Assembly (NCBI GenBank): GCA_963691705.1
Contig: OY829541.1
Span: 12,766,564-12,830,563 of the forward strand
Origin: Viola odorata
Taxonomy: Eukaryota > Streptophyta > Magnoliopsida > Malpighiales > Violaceae
Direction of reading: 5' to 3'
DNA: 64,000 bases
The notes under the pieces were generated by a model. That model was not told the origin of the DNA. It made no database searches and saw nothing but the letters and a program-made list of their open reading frames with translations. This document shows, one piece after another, positions 21,731-33,700 of this stretch; position 1 is the stretch's first letter, and every line of letters starts with the position of its first letter. The position numbers and the translations under genes were made by a program.

Positions 21731-22273
21731 TTAAAATTCAGCCACTGCATCCGCATGATGCGCTAGGTGCTGCTCTCGGTAATAAGGAGCAATGGAACGG
21801 TAACTAGGAGGAGGCGGGGGCCAACGGACATGGTGGATAGGCTGCTCATAAGAATACGGTGTAGCGAGGAGAGGAGGCACAACCCTTAAATGAGGCGGTA
21901 CGTGGGATTGTTGACGAGGTGCACTAGAATCCGGTGGTACAAATGGATGATGATGGCTGCCACAATCCGGGACATAGATAGAGGTGCCACGGTGTGGGGA
22001 AGGGGCAGCCTCGGTGAAGTAGTCATGGCTGGGCTCAAGTGAATGGTGGTCCAGGTTGTCCATCACATAAGGGCTAGAACCATAACTCATCTCAACGGAA
22101 TAGGCACTACCATAATAAGAGTCGTGCGGATAGGGCTCAACCTCATGCTCAATGTCGTAGCTTGCCTCATAGCAATAAGACGGCCGGTCACTAGAACCCG
22201 TGGTGGAGGCGGTGCAGGAACAACAAGAGTCCTCCTCCCAAGAGGACCCAAAATCCTCACCAGAAGAAGACAT
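21731..22273 (-). CDS. Type I family Ser/Tyr-rich protein, N-terminal part
   Basis: The ATG at 22273 opens 180 codons on the minus strand. The start is acidic and Ser/Cys-rich (MSSSGEDFGSSWEEDSCC), then Tyr/Ser-rich with repeated SYGS and YDIEHEVEPYP phrases, then His/Pro-rich (VPPHLRVVPP, WPPPPPSYR). The residue pattern suggests a disordered protein. The same start occurs at 23722 and 44037. The frame ends just before the C-terminal segment at 21166-21600, from which it is separated by a stop. No known domain is visible. It could be a gag-like structural protein that has lost its knuckle. Confidence 0.5.
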   Translation of the reverse strand: MSSSGEDFGSSWEEDSCCSCTASTTGSSDRPSYCYEASYDIEHEVEPYPHDSYYGSAYSVEMSYGSSPYVMDNLDHHSLEPSHDYFTEAAPSPHRGTSIYVPDCGSHHHPFVPPDSSAPRQQSHVPPHLRVVPPLLATPYSYEQPIHHVRWPPPPPSYRSIAPYYREQHLAHHADAVAEF

Positions 22274-22531
22274 ATAAAAATACCTATAAAAGGGAAAACG
22301 AACACAATTGATAGATAACAAGGGGGTTAGGCTTTCCCTCACGTGTTTCACGCTCGTGTTTGTCACTCTAATAAGCTCACACTTTTCTCTCACACTCTTA
22401 TCTCAATCACAAACCAAACACCTAAGCTAGAAAGACCTAACTAGGGCTTAAGGAAAGCAAGACAAAGGGATGATGATGGTTGCCACGGTCCGGGACATAG
22501 ATAGAGGTGCCATGGTGTGGGGAAGGGGCAG
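22274..22531 (-). repeat. Leader piece and duplicated ORF fragment
   Basis: 22274 to about 22470 is the start of a leader, with the CCCTCACGTG block. From 22471 a copy of ORF sequence (compare 21949-22010) begins again, so the ORF-leader region has been duplicated in direct orientation. The solo LTR at 22532 sits in the second copy. Confidence 0.55.
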
Positions 22532-23452
22532 TGATACGATCCTGGCTAGGCTTGGATCGATGCTCCTATTGCGATGGTTGTTCAAGGATGGACTTCGTGC
22601 GGAAATACTTTAAATTGAACCCAAACGTGCGCTGACCCTACTAAGTCGTGATGACTAGCCAACCCAGCTACGCGAATGAGGATCTTGATCGAACTCCTAA
22701 CCCTCTAACCAGCAATTGGTTAGCAACCTAGGCAATCGTACAATGGGGGTGAACTTTCGATTTACTTGAGTGGTTCTTCGAGCGTTCGGACTCAAAGGAT
22801 TCAAGGTTCTGCGAGACTTAAATTTAACTCAGGAATTTGGCAAAAAAAGTCTGATTTTATTAAGCCAAGCGGCTGCCTTAAATAGGCGCAAGGAATACAA
22901 ATCCTACGAGAACTAGAACTTCTATCTATACAAGAATTCGACTTGAACAAAAGCTAAAATAATTAATTAAATTAATTATAATACTAGTACTAAGAGTATT
23001 AGTAGACCCAAGCAATCCTACGCATGTGCGTCCTTCATCAAGTTGAAGTCCTTGGTGCGCTAGGAGTTGCGCATGCGTTGACCCGCTCGGCCATTCTCTC
23101 AAACGCGTCGGGCGTTTGACTTGAAACTCCAGTAGCCTCTTTTAGACCCTTGAAGCTATCTTGTAACTCAGCTGGAGCTCGGCAAATATTCCCCAAGTCT
23201 GACTTGGCTCGGTCGTCCATTCTGTGGGCGCTAGCGTGCGCGCTGGGTGCGACCAGCAGCGTCACTAAGCTCGGCGTGTGCTTGCGTAGTACGGACTCCT
23301 CCAGCGTAGCCTCGCGCTGAATCTCATTATGTAGGAACAAAGAAAGCTGGCTGGCCAGGCGCTTGCTGTGTTGGCCCGTCATCGGGCCAAGGGGCGGCAA
23401 GGGCACGCGTGAAGGTGCGGCATGCGTGCGATGCGTACTAGGGTTCGCATCA
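22532..23452 (-). mobile_element. Type II solo LTR with perfect TSD
   Basis: The element runs TGATACGATCC to GGTTCGCATCA (921 bp). GGCAG is duplicated at 22527-22531 and 23453-23457. There is no internal region. It is the same subfamily as 62827-63756 but more GC-rich at its 5' part. It inserted into the duplicated ORF of E2a. Confidence 0.88.
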
Positions 23453-23722
23453 GGCAGCCTTGGTCAAGTAGTCATGGTTGGGCTCAAGTGAATGGTGGTC
23501 TAGGCTATCCATCACATAAGGGCTAGAACCATAACTCGTCTCAACGGAGTAGGCGCTGCCATAATAAGAGTCGTGCGGATAGGGCTCAACCTCATGCTCA
23601 ATGTCGTAGCTTGCCATATAGCAATAAGAGGGTCGGTCACTAGAACCCGTGGTGAAGGCAGTGCTTGAACAAGAAGAATCCTCCTCCCAAGAGGACCCAT
23701 CATTCTCACAACAAGATGACAT
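23453..23722 (-). pseudogene. Second copy of the Ser/Tyr-rich ORF start
   Basis: From an ATG at 23722 the frame reads MSSCCENDGSSWEEDSSC and YDIEHEVEPYPHDSYYGSAYS for 90 codons, then enters the solo LTR. It is nearly the same protein start as at 22273, confirming the duplication. It is disrupted by the LTR insertion. Confidence 0.6.
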
Positions 23723-24744
23723 AGGAAAATACCTATAAAAGGAAAAAGAAACACAATTGATAGCTAAAAAGTGTTAGTCTCTCCCTCACGTCACCCTCGT
23801 GTTTGTCACTCTAATATGCTCACACTTTTCTCTCACACTCTTACCTCAATCACAAACCAAATACCTAAGCTAGGCAGACCTAATTAGGGCTCAAGGAAAG
23901 CAAGACAACCAAGGCAAGAAAGAAAGGCAAAGAAAATCAAAAGATATGCACGAATTGGATTGAAATGCACACCTAATTGATTTAGAGTAGAAGATAATGT
24001 TGGAAACAAGGAAGATATACCAATGACTCCAAGGAAAAGCTACCTCAAAAGAGAAGATGCAAGAGAAATGAAAGACACAAAACTAAAATTTCGAGTGAAA
24101 ACTGCACACTTTTCTTGGGATGCAAAAATGTATATAAATTCCACCGAATTAATAGAAGATTCAAAGACAACTTTTGTTCCACACAGAATGAAGTAGATGA
24201 ACACAAAATTGCAGATTTTTCTGGGCGGGAAAACACATACAAAATGGAAAAGAAACACTACCAAAAATCTTCAATTTAGCTAGTTCTTTGCGTCAAAAAT
24301 CAAATAAGTGAAAAATGCACACGTTAAATAGAAAAACTACACTTCAAATGCACACACACAAGTAGTCTCTTGCTTTTGACTCAATTCTTTCTCTATTATT
24401 TTTTTTCTTTTTTTTTAATTAGGGATTTGATTACTCTTTTAATCCATTTCTCTTTTCTGTTTTTAAATTGAGTGAAGAGAGCTCACTTGTATGACATGTA
24501 TCCATGGAATAAGAAGTGAGAGACAAGTAGTTTGGTGATTGAAAAGCTTATCACTAAATGCCAAAAAAATTGCTAACATGCACTCAAGTTTTTCACTAAA
24601 ATCCACCTACTGTTTTGCTAAGATGCACCAAAGTGTGCGACAAGCAAGGTAGCACACCTAGGGCCGGCTGTGTGCAAGAGGTGTGATGAGCAAGTTTGAA
24701 ATACTTGGCTGAAAATAGAGGGATGTGGCCGGCTAGGAAGAGAG
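23723..24744 (-). other. E2a leader up to the array
   Basis: This is type I leader on the minus strand, with the CTCCCTCACGTC block, A-rich tracts, TGTATGACATG motifs and the CTAGGGCCGGCT block near 24658. It passes directly into the first monomer of the array at 24745, because the right part of every monomer start is itself leader. Confidence 0.7.
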
Positions 24745-27700
24745 AATAGATTTTGAATTGACTTAGGAAGCAAACAAATTATGTCCACATGGCTCTCATG
24801 GCCACCATAGGAGGCTCCAAAAATCACAGCAGCAATTTACACTTAACAAGAAGAGAATTCAGCACTTAGATGCATATAAACACAAAAAAAATTCAACAAA
24901 TGTGTTCTTCCAAAAATCAGCACACTAAAAGACAACAATTTCCTCAAGAAAATCAAAATTTTCAAACTTAATCTAAGTCATTCATATGGTTGAAAACAAT
25001 GTTTTAACCATAGATATGAAAGGAAAAGTATTTTGAACCGTGGGAACACAAGGAAAAAGTGTTTGAGCAATTTTGTGGAATGGGTGTGAAAATGGAGAAA
25101 AACAGAAATTTTGCAGACAAAAAGAAAGAAGTTCTACGGTAGAGAAGATGATTCTAATCGTAGAAATGATGAGGGGAACAAGAAAAACAAACCTAGAGGA
25201 CGACTGAAGCTCCGCTACTACTTGATAAGGGCTCGACTTCTATTTTGGAGAAGTAGACCGAATTGATGAACTCTTTGGCCGAACCTTAGATTAAGTGATT
25301 AGGGCACTTTGGAGCCGGGGCTGTTAGGGTTGAATCCATTTCTTATCCACCTCTATCTCTTCTTGTAATTAGGCTCCTTAAGCTTTGTTCTTAAGGGGTA
25401 AATTCAGTAAAGAGAGATCTTAAACTATTTTATAGAAAAATTGCTTGGTTTGACATTAAGAGGGTTTTCGAATTAGTTGAGTTCTTATTATGTTCAATCC
25501 GTTCAATAGATTTTGAATTGACTTAGGAAGCAAAAAAATTAAGTCCACATGGCTCTCATGGCCACCATAGGAGGCTCCAAAAATCACAGCAGCAATTTAC
25601 ACTTAACAAGAAGAGAATTCAGCACTTAGATGTATACAAACACAAAAAAAATTCAGCAAATGTGTTCTTCCAAAAATCAGCACACTAAAAGACAACAATT
25701 TCCTCAAGAACATCAAAATTTTCAAACTTAATCTAAGTCATTCCTATGGTTGAAAACAATGTTTTAACCATAGATATGAAAGGAAAAGGATTTTGAACCG
25801 GGGAACACAAGGAAAAAGTGTTTGAGCAATTTAGTGGAATGGGTGTGAAAATGGAGAAAAACAGAAATTTTGCCAGACAAAAAGAAAGAAGTTCTACGGT
25901 AGAGAAGATGATTCTAACCGTATAAATGATGAGGGGAACAAGAAAAACCAACCTAGAGGACGACTGAAGCTCCGCTACTACTTGATAAGGGCTCGACTTC
26001 TATTTTGGAGAAGTAGACCGAATTGATCTCTTTGGCCGAACCTTAGATTAAGTAATTAGAGCACTTTGTAGTCGGGGCTGTTAGGGCTGAATCCATTTCT
26101 TATCCACCTCTATCTCTTCTTGTAATTAGGCTCTTTAATCTTTGTTCTTAAGGGGTAAATTCAATAAAGAGAGATCTTAAACTATTTTATAGAAAAATTG
26201 CTTGGTTTGAGATTAAGAGGGTTTTCGAATTAGTTGAGTTCTTATTATGTTCAATCCGTTCAATAGATTTTGAATTGACTTAGGAAGCAAACAAATTATG
26301 TCCACATGGCTCTCATGGCCACCATAGGAGGCTCCAAAAATCACAGCAGCAATTTACACTTAACAAGAAGAGAATTCAGCACTTAGATGCATACAAACAC
26401 AAAAAAAATTCAGCAAATGTGTTCTTCCAAAAATCAGCACACTAAAAGACAACAATTTCCTCAAGAAAATCAAAATTTTCAAACTTAATCTAAGTCATTC
26501 ATATGGTTGAAAACAATGTTTTAACCATAGATATGAAAGGAAAAGTATTTTGAACCGTGGGAACACAAGGAAAAAATGTTTGAGCAATTTTGTGGAATGG
26601 GTGTGAAAATGGAGAAAAATAGAAATTTTTCCAGACAAAAAGAAAGAAGTTCTACGGTAGAGAAGATGATTCTAATCGTAGAAATGATGAAGGGAACAAG
26701 AAAAACAAACCTAGAGGACGACTGAAGCTCCGCTACTACTTGATAAGGGCTCGACTTCAATTTTGGAGAAGTAGACCGAATTGATGAACTCTTTGGCCGA
26801 ACCTTAGATTAAGTGATTAGGGCACTTTGGAGCCGGGGTTGTTAGGGTTGAATCCATTTCTTATCCACCTCTATCTCTTCTTGTAATTAGGATCCTTAAG
26901 CTTTGTTCTTACGGGGTAAATTCAGTAAAGAGAGATCTTAAACTATTTTATAGAAAAATTGCTTGGTTTGACATTAAGAGGATTTTCGAATTAGTTGAGT
27001 TCTTATTATGTTCAATCCGTTCAATAGATTTTGAATTGACTTAGGAAGCAAACAAATTATGTCCACATGGCTCTCATGGCCACCATAGGAGGCTCCAAAA
27101 ATCACAGCAGCAATTTACACTTAACAGGAAGAGAATTCAGCACTTAGATGCATACAAACACAAAAAAAATTCAGCAAATGTGTTCTTCCAAAAATCAGCA
27201 CACTAAAAGACAACAATTTCCTCAAGAAAATCAAAATTTTCAAACTTAATCTAAGTCATTCATATGGTTGAAAACAATGTTTTAACCATAGATATGAAAG
27301 GAAAAGTATTTTGAACCGTGGGAACACAAGGAAAAAGTGTTTGAGCAATTTTGTGGAATGGGTGTGAAAATGGAGAAAAACAGAAATTTTGCCAGACAAA
27401 AAGAAAGAAGTTCTACGGTAGAGAAGATGATTCTAATCGTAGAAATGATGAGGGGAACAAGAAAAACAAACCTAGAGGACGACTGAAGCTCCGCTACTAC
27501 TTGATAAGGGCTCGACTTCTATTTTGGAGAAGTAGACCGAATTGATGAACTCTTTGGCCGAACCTTAGATTAAGTAATTAGAGCACTTTGTAGCCGGGGC
27601 TGTTAGGGCTGAATCCATTTCTTATCCACCTCTATCTCTTCTTGTAATTAGGCTCTTTAATCTTTGTTCTTAAGGGGTAAATTCAATAAAGAGAGATCTT

Positions 27701-30700
27701 AAACTATTTTATAGAAAAATTGCTTGGTTTGAGATTAAGAGGGTTTTCGAATTAGTTGAGTTCTTATTATGTTCAATCCGTTCAATAGATTTTGAATTGA
27801 CTTAGGAAGCAAACAAATTATGTCCACATGGCTCTCATGGCCACCATAGGAGGCTCCAAAAATCACAGCAGCAATTTACACTTAACAAGAAGAGAATTCA
27901 GCACTTAGATGCATACAAACACAAAAAAAATTCAGCAAATGTGTTCTTCCAAAAATCAGCACACTAAAAGACAACAATTTCCTCAAGAAAATCAAAATTT
28001 TCAAACTTAATCTAAGTCATTCATATGGTTGAAAACAATGTTTTAACCATAGATATGAAAGGAAAAGTATTTTGAACCGTGGGAACACAAGGAAAAAGTG
28101 TTTGAGCAATTTTGTGGAATGGGTGTGAAAATGGAGAAAAATAGAAATTTTTCCAGACAAAAAGAAAGAAGTTCTACGGTAGAGAAGATGATTCTAATCG
28201 TAGAAATGATGAAGGGAACAAGAAAAACAAACCTAGAGGACGACTGAAGCTCCGCTACTACTTGATAAGGGCTCGACTTCAATTTTGGAGAAGTAGACCG
28301 AATTGATGAACTCTTTGGCCGAACCTTAGATTAAGTGATTAGGGCACTTTGGAGCCGGGGCTGTTAGGGTTGAATCCATTTCTTATCCACCTCTATCTCT
28401 TCTTGTAATTAGGATCCTTAAGCTTTGTTCTTACGGGGTAAATTCAGTAAAGAGAGATCTTAAACTATTTTATAGAAAAATTGCTTGGTTTGACATTAAG
28501 AGGATTTTCGAATTAGTTGAGTTCTTATTATGTTCAATCCGTTCAATAGATTTTGAATTGACTTAGGAAGCAAACAAATTATGTCCACATGGCTCTCATG
28601 GCCACTATAGGAGGCTCCAAAAATCACAGCAGCAATTTACACTTAACAAGAAGAGAATTCAGCACTTAGATGCATACAAACACAAAAAAAATTCAGCAAA
28701 TGTGTTCTTCCAAAAATCAGCACACTAAAAGACAACAATTTCCTCAAGAAAATCAAAATTTTCAAACTTAATCTAAGTCATTCATATGGTTGAAAACAAT
28801 GTTTTAACCATAGATATGAAAGGAAAAGTATTTTGAACCGTGGGAACACAAGGAAAAAGTGTTTGAGCAATTTTGTGGAATGGGTGTGAAAATGGAGAAA
28901 AACAGAAATTTTGCCAGACAAAAAGAAAGAAGTTCTACGGTAGAGAAGATGATTCTAATCGTAGAAATGATGAGGGGAACAAGAAAAACAAACCTAGAGG
29001 ACGACTGAAGCTCCGCTACTACTTGATAAGGGCTCGACTTCTATTTTGGAGAAGTAGACCGAATTGATGAACTCTTTGGCCGAACCTTAGATTAAGTGAT
29101 TAGGGCACTTTGGAGCCGGGGCTGTTAGGGTTGAATCCATTTCTTATCCACCTCTATCTCTTCTTGTAATTAGGCTCCTTAAGCTTTGTTCTTAAGGGGT
29201 AAATTCAGTAAAGAGAGATCTTAAACTATTTTATAGAAAAATTGCTTGGTTTGACATTAAGAGGGTTTTCGAATTAGTTGAGTTCTTATTATGTTCAATC
29301 CGTTCAATAGATTTTGAATTGACTTAGGAAGCAAAAAAATTAAGTCCACATGGCTCTCATGGCCACCATAGGAGGCTCCAAAAATCACAGCAGCAATTTA
29401 CACTTAACAAGAAGAGAATTCAACACTTAGATGTATACGAACACAAAAAAAATTCAGCAAATGTGTTCTTCCAAAAATCAGCACACTATAAGACAACAAT
29501 TTCCTCAAGAACATCAAAATTTTCAAACTTAATCTAAGTCATTCCTATGGTTGAAAACAATGTTTTAACCATAGATATGAAAGGAAAAGGATTTTGAACC
29601 GTGGGAACACAAGGAAAAAGTGTTTGAGCAATTTAGTGGAATGGGTGTGAAAATGGAGAAAAACAGAAATTTTGCCAGACAAAAAGAAAGAAGTTCTACG
29701 GTAGAGAAGATGATTCTAACCGTAGAAATGATGAGGGGAACAAGAAAAAGCAACCTAGAGGATGACTGAAGCTCCGCTACTACTTGATAAGGGCTCGACT
29801 TCTATTTTGGAGAAGTAGACCGAATTGATGAACTCTTTGGCCGAACCTTAGATTAAGTGATTAGGGCACTTTGTAGCCGGGGCTGTTAGGGCTGAATCCA
29901 TTTCTTATCCACCTCTATCTCTTCTTGTAATTAGGCTCTTTAATCTTTGTTCTTAAGGGGTAAATTCAGTAAAGAGAGATCTTAAACTATTTTATAGAAA
30001 AATTACTTGGTTTGAGATTAAGAGGGTTTTCGAATTAGTTGAGTTCTTATTATGTTCAATCCGTTCAATAGATTTTGAATTGAATTAGGAAGCAAAAAAA
30101 TTAAGTCCACATGGCTCTCATGGCCACCATAGGAGGCTCCAAAAATCACAGCAGAAATTTACACTTAACAAGAAGAGAATTCAGCACTTAGATGCATACA
30201 AACACAAAAAAAATTCAGCAAATGTGTTCTTCCAAAAATCAGCACACTAAAAGACAACAATTTCCTCAAGAAAATCAAAATTTTCAAACTTAATCTAAGT
30301 CATTCATATGGTTGAAAACAATGTTTTAACCATAGATAAGAAAGGAAAAGTATTTTGAACCGTGGGAACACAAGGAAAAAGTGTTTGAGCAATTTTATGG
30401 AATGGGTGTGAAAATGGAGAAAAACAGAAATTTTGCCAGACAAAAAGAAAGAAGTTCTACGGTAGAGAAGATGATTCTAACCGTATAAATGATGAGGGGA
30501 ACAAGAAAAACAAACCTAGAGGACGACTGAAGCTCCACTACTACTGGATAAGGGCTCGACTTCTATTTTGGAGAAGTAGACCGAATTGATGAACTCTTTG
30601 GCCGAACCTTAGATTAAGTGATTAGGGCACTTTGGAGCCGGGGCTGTTAGGGTTGAATCCATTTCTTATCCACCTCTATCTCTTCTTGTAATTAGGCTCC

Positions 30701-33700
30701 TTAAGCTTTGTTCTTAAGGGGTAAATTCAGTAAAGAGAGATCTTAACCTATTTTATAGAAAAATTGCTTGGTTTGACATTAAGAGGGTTTTCGAATTAGT
30801 TGAGTTCTTATTATGTTCAATCCGTTCAATAGATTTTGAATTGACTTAGGAAGCAAAAAAATTAAGTCCACATGGCTCTCATGGCCACCATAGGAGGCTC
30901 CAAAAATCACAGCAGCAATTTACACTTAACAAGAAGAGAATTCAGCACTTAGATGTATACAAACACAAAAAAAATTCAGCAAATGTGTTCTTCCAAAAAT
31001 CAGCACACTAAAAGACAACAATTTCCTCAAGAACATCAAAGTTTTCAAACTTAATCTAAGTCATTCCTTTGGTTGAAAACAATATTTTAACCATAGATAT
31101 GAAAGGAAAAGGATTTTGAACCGTGGGAACACAAGGAAAAAGTGTTTGAGCAATTTTGTGGAATGGGTGTGAAAATGGAGATAAACAGAAATTTTGCCAG
31201 ACAAAAAGAAAGAAGTTCTACGGTAGAGAAGATGATTCTAACCGTAGAAATGATGAGGGGAACAAGAAAAACCAACCTAGAGGACGACTGAAGCTCCGCT
31301 ACTACTTGATAAGGGCTCGACTTCTATTTTGGAGAAGTAGACCGAATTGATGAACTCTTTGGCCGAACCTTAGATTAAGTGATTAGGGCAATTTGTAGCC
31401 GGGGCTGTTAGGGCTGAATCCATTTCTTATCCACCTCTATCTCTTCTTGTAATTAGGCTCTTTAATCTTTGTTCTTAAGGGGTAAATTCAGTAAAGAGAG
31501 ATCTTAAACTATTTTATAGAAAAATTGCTTGGTTTGAGATTAAGAGGGTTTTCGAATTAGTTGAGTTCTTATTATGTTCAATCCGTTCAATAGATTGTGA
31601 ATCGACTTAGGAAGCAAACAAATTATGTCCACATGGCTCTCATGGACACCATAGGAGGCTCCAAAAATCACAGCAGCAATTTACACTTAACAAGAAGAGA
31701 ATTCAGCACTTAGATGCATACAAACACAAAAAAAATTCAGCAAATGTTTTCTTCCAAAAATCAGCACACTAAAAGACAACAATTTCCTCAAGAAAATCAA
31801 AATTATCAAACTTAATCTAAGTCATTCATATGGTTGAAAACAATGTTTTAACCATAGATATGAAAGGAAAAGTATTTTGAACTGTGGGAACACAAGGAAA
31901 AAGTGTTTGAGCAATTTTGTGGAATGGGTGTGAAAATGGAGAAAAATAGAAATTTTGCCAGACAAAAAGAAAGAAGTTCTACGGTAGAGAAGATGATTCT
32001 AATCGTAGAAATGATGAGGGGAACAACAAAAACAAACCTAGAGGACGACTGAAGCTCCGCTACTACTTGATAAGGGCTCGACTTCTATTTTGGAGAAGTA
32101 GACCGAATTGATGAACTCTTTGGCCGAACCTTAGATTAAGTGATTAGGGCACTTTGGAGCCGGGGCTGTTAGGGTTGAATCCATTTCTTATCCACCTCTA
32201 TCTCTTCTTGTAATTAGGCTCCTTAAGCTTTGTTCTTAAGGGGTAAATTCAGTAAAGAGAGATCTTAAACTATTTTATAGAAAAATTGCTTGGTTTGACA
32301 TTAAGAGGGTTTTCGAATTAGTTGAGTTCTTATTATGTTCAATCCGTTCAATAGATTTTGAATTGACTTAGGAAGCAAAAAAATTAAGTCCACATGGCTC
32401 TCATGCCCACCATAGGAGGCTCCAAAAATCACAGCAGCAATTTACACTTAACAAGAAGAGAATTCAGCACTTAGATGTATACAAACAAAAAAAAAATTCA
32501 GCAAATGTGTTCTTCCAAAAATCAGCACACTAAAAGACAACAATTTCCTCAAGAACATCAAAATTTTCAAACTTAATCTAAGTCATTCCTATGGTTGAAA
32601 ACAATGTTTTAACCATAGATATGAAAGGAAAAGGATTTTGAACCGTGGGAACACAAGGAAAAAGTGTTTGAGCAATTTAGTGGAATGGGTGTGATAATGG
32701 AGAAAAACAGAAATTTTGCCAGACAAAAAGAAAGAAGTTCTACGGTAGAGAAGATGATTCTAACCGTAGAAATGATGAGGGGAACAAGAAAAACCAACCT
32801 AGAGGACGACTGAAGCTCCGCTACTACTTGATAAGGGCTCGACTTCTATTTTGGAGAAGTAGACCGAATTGATGAACTCTTTGGCCGAACCTTAGATTAA
32901 GTGATTAGGGCACTTTGTAGCCGGGGCTGTTAGGGCTGAATCCATTTCTTATCCACCTCTATCTCTTCTTGTAATTAGGCTCTTTAATCTTTGTTCTTAA
33001 GGGGTAAATTCAGTAAAGAGAGATCTTAAACTATTTATAGAAAAATTGCTTGGTTTGAGATTAAGAGGGTTTTCGAATTAGTTGAGTTCTTATTATGTTC
33101 AATCCGTTCAATAGATTTTGAATTGAATTAGGAAGCAAACAAATTAAGTCCACATGGCTCTCATGGCCACCATAGGACGCTCCAAAAATCACAGCAGAAA
33201 TTTACACTTAACAAGAAGAGAATTCAGCACTTAGATGCATACAAACACAAAAAAAATTCAGCAAATGTGTTCTTCCAAAAATCAGCACACTAAAAGACAA
33301 CAATTTCCTCAAGAACATCAAAATTTTCAAACTTAATCTAAGTCATTCCTTTGGTTGAAAACAATGTTTTAACCATAGATATGAAAGGAAAAGGATTTTG
33401 AACCGTGGGAACACAAGGAAAAAGTGTTTGAGCAATTTTGTGGAATGGGTGTGAAAATGGAGAAAAACAGAAATTTTGCCAGACAAAAAGAAAGAAGTTC
33501 TACGGTAGAGAAGATGATTCTAACCGTAGAAATGATGAGGGGAACAAGAAAAACCAACCTAGAGGACGACTGAAGCTCCGCTACTACTTGATAAGGGCTC
33601 GACTTCTATTTTGGAGAAGTAGACCGAATTGATGAACTCTTTGGCCGAACCTTAGATTAAGTGATTAGGGCACTTTGTAGCCGGGGCTGTTAGGGCTGAA

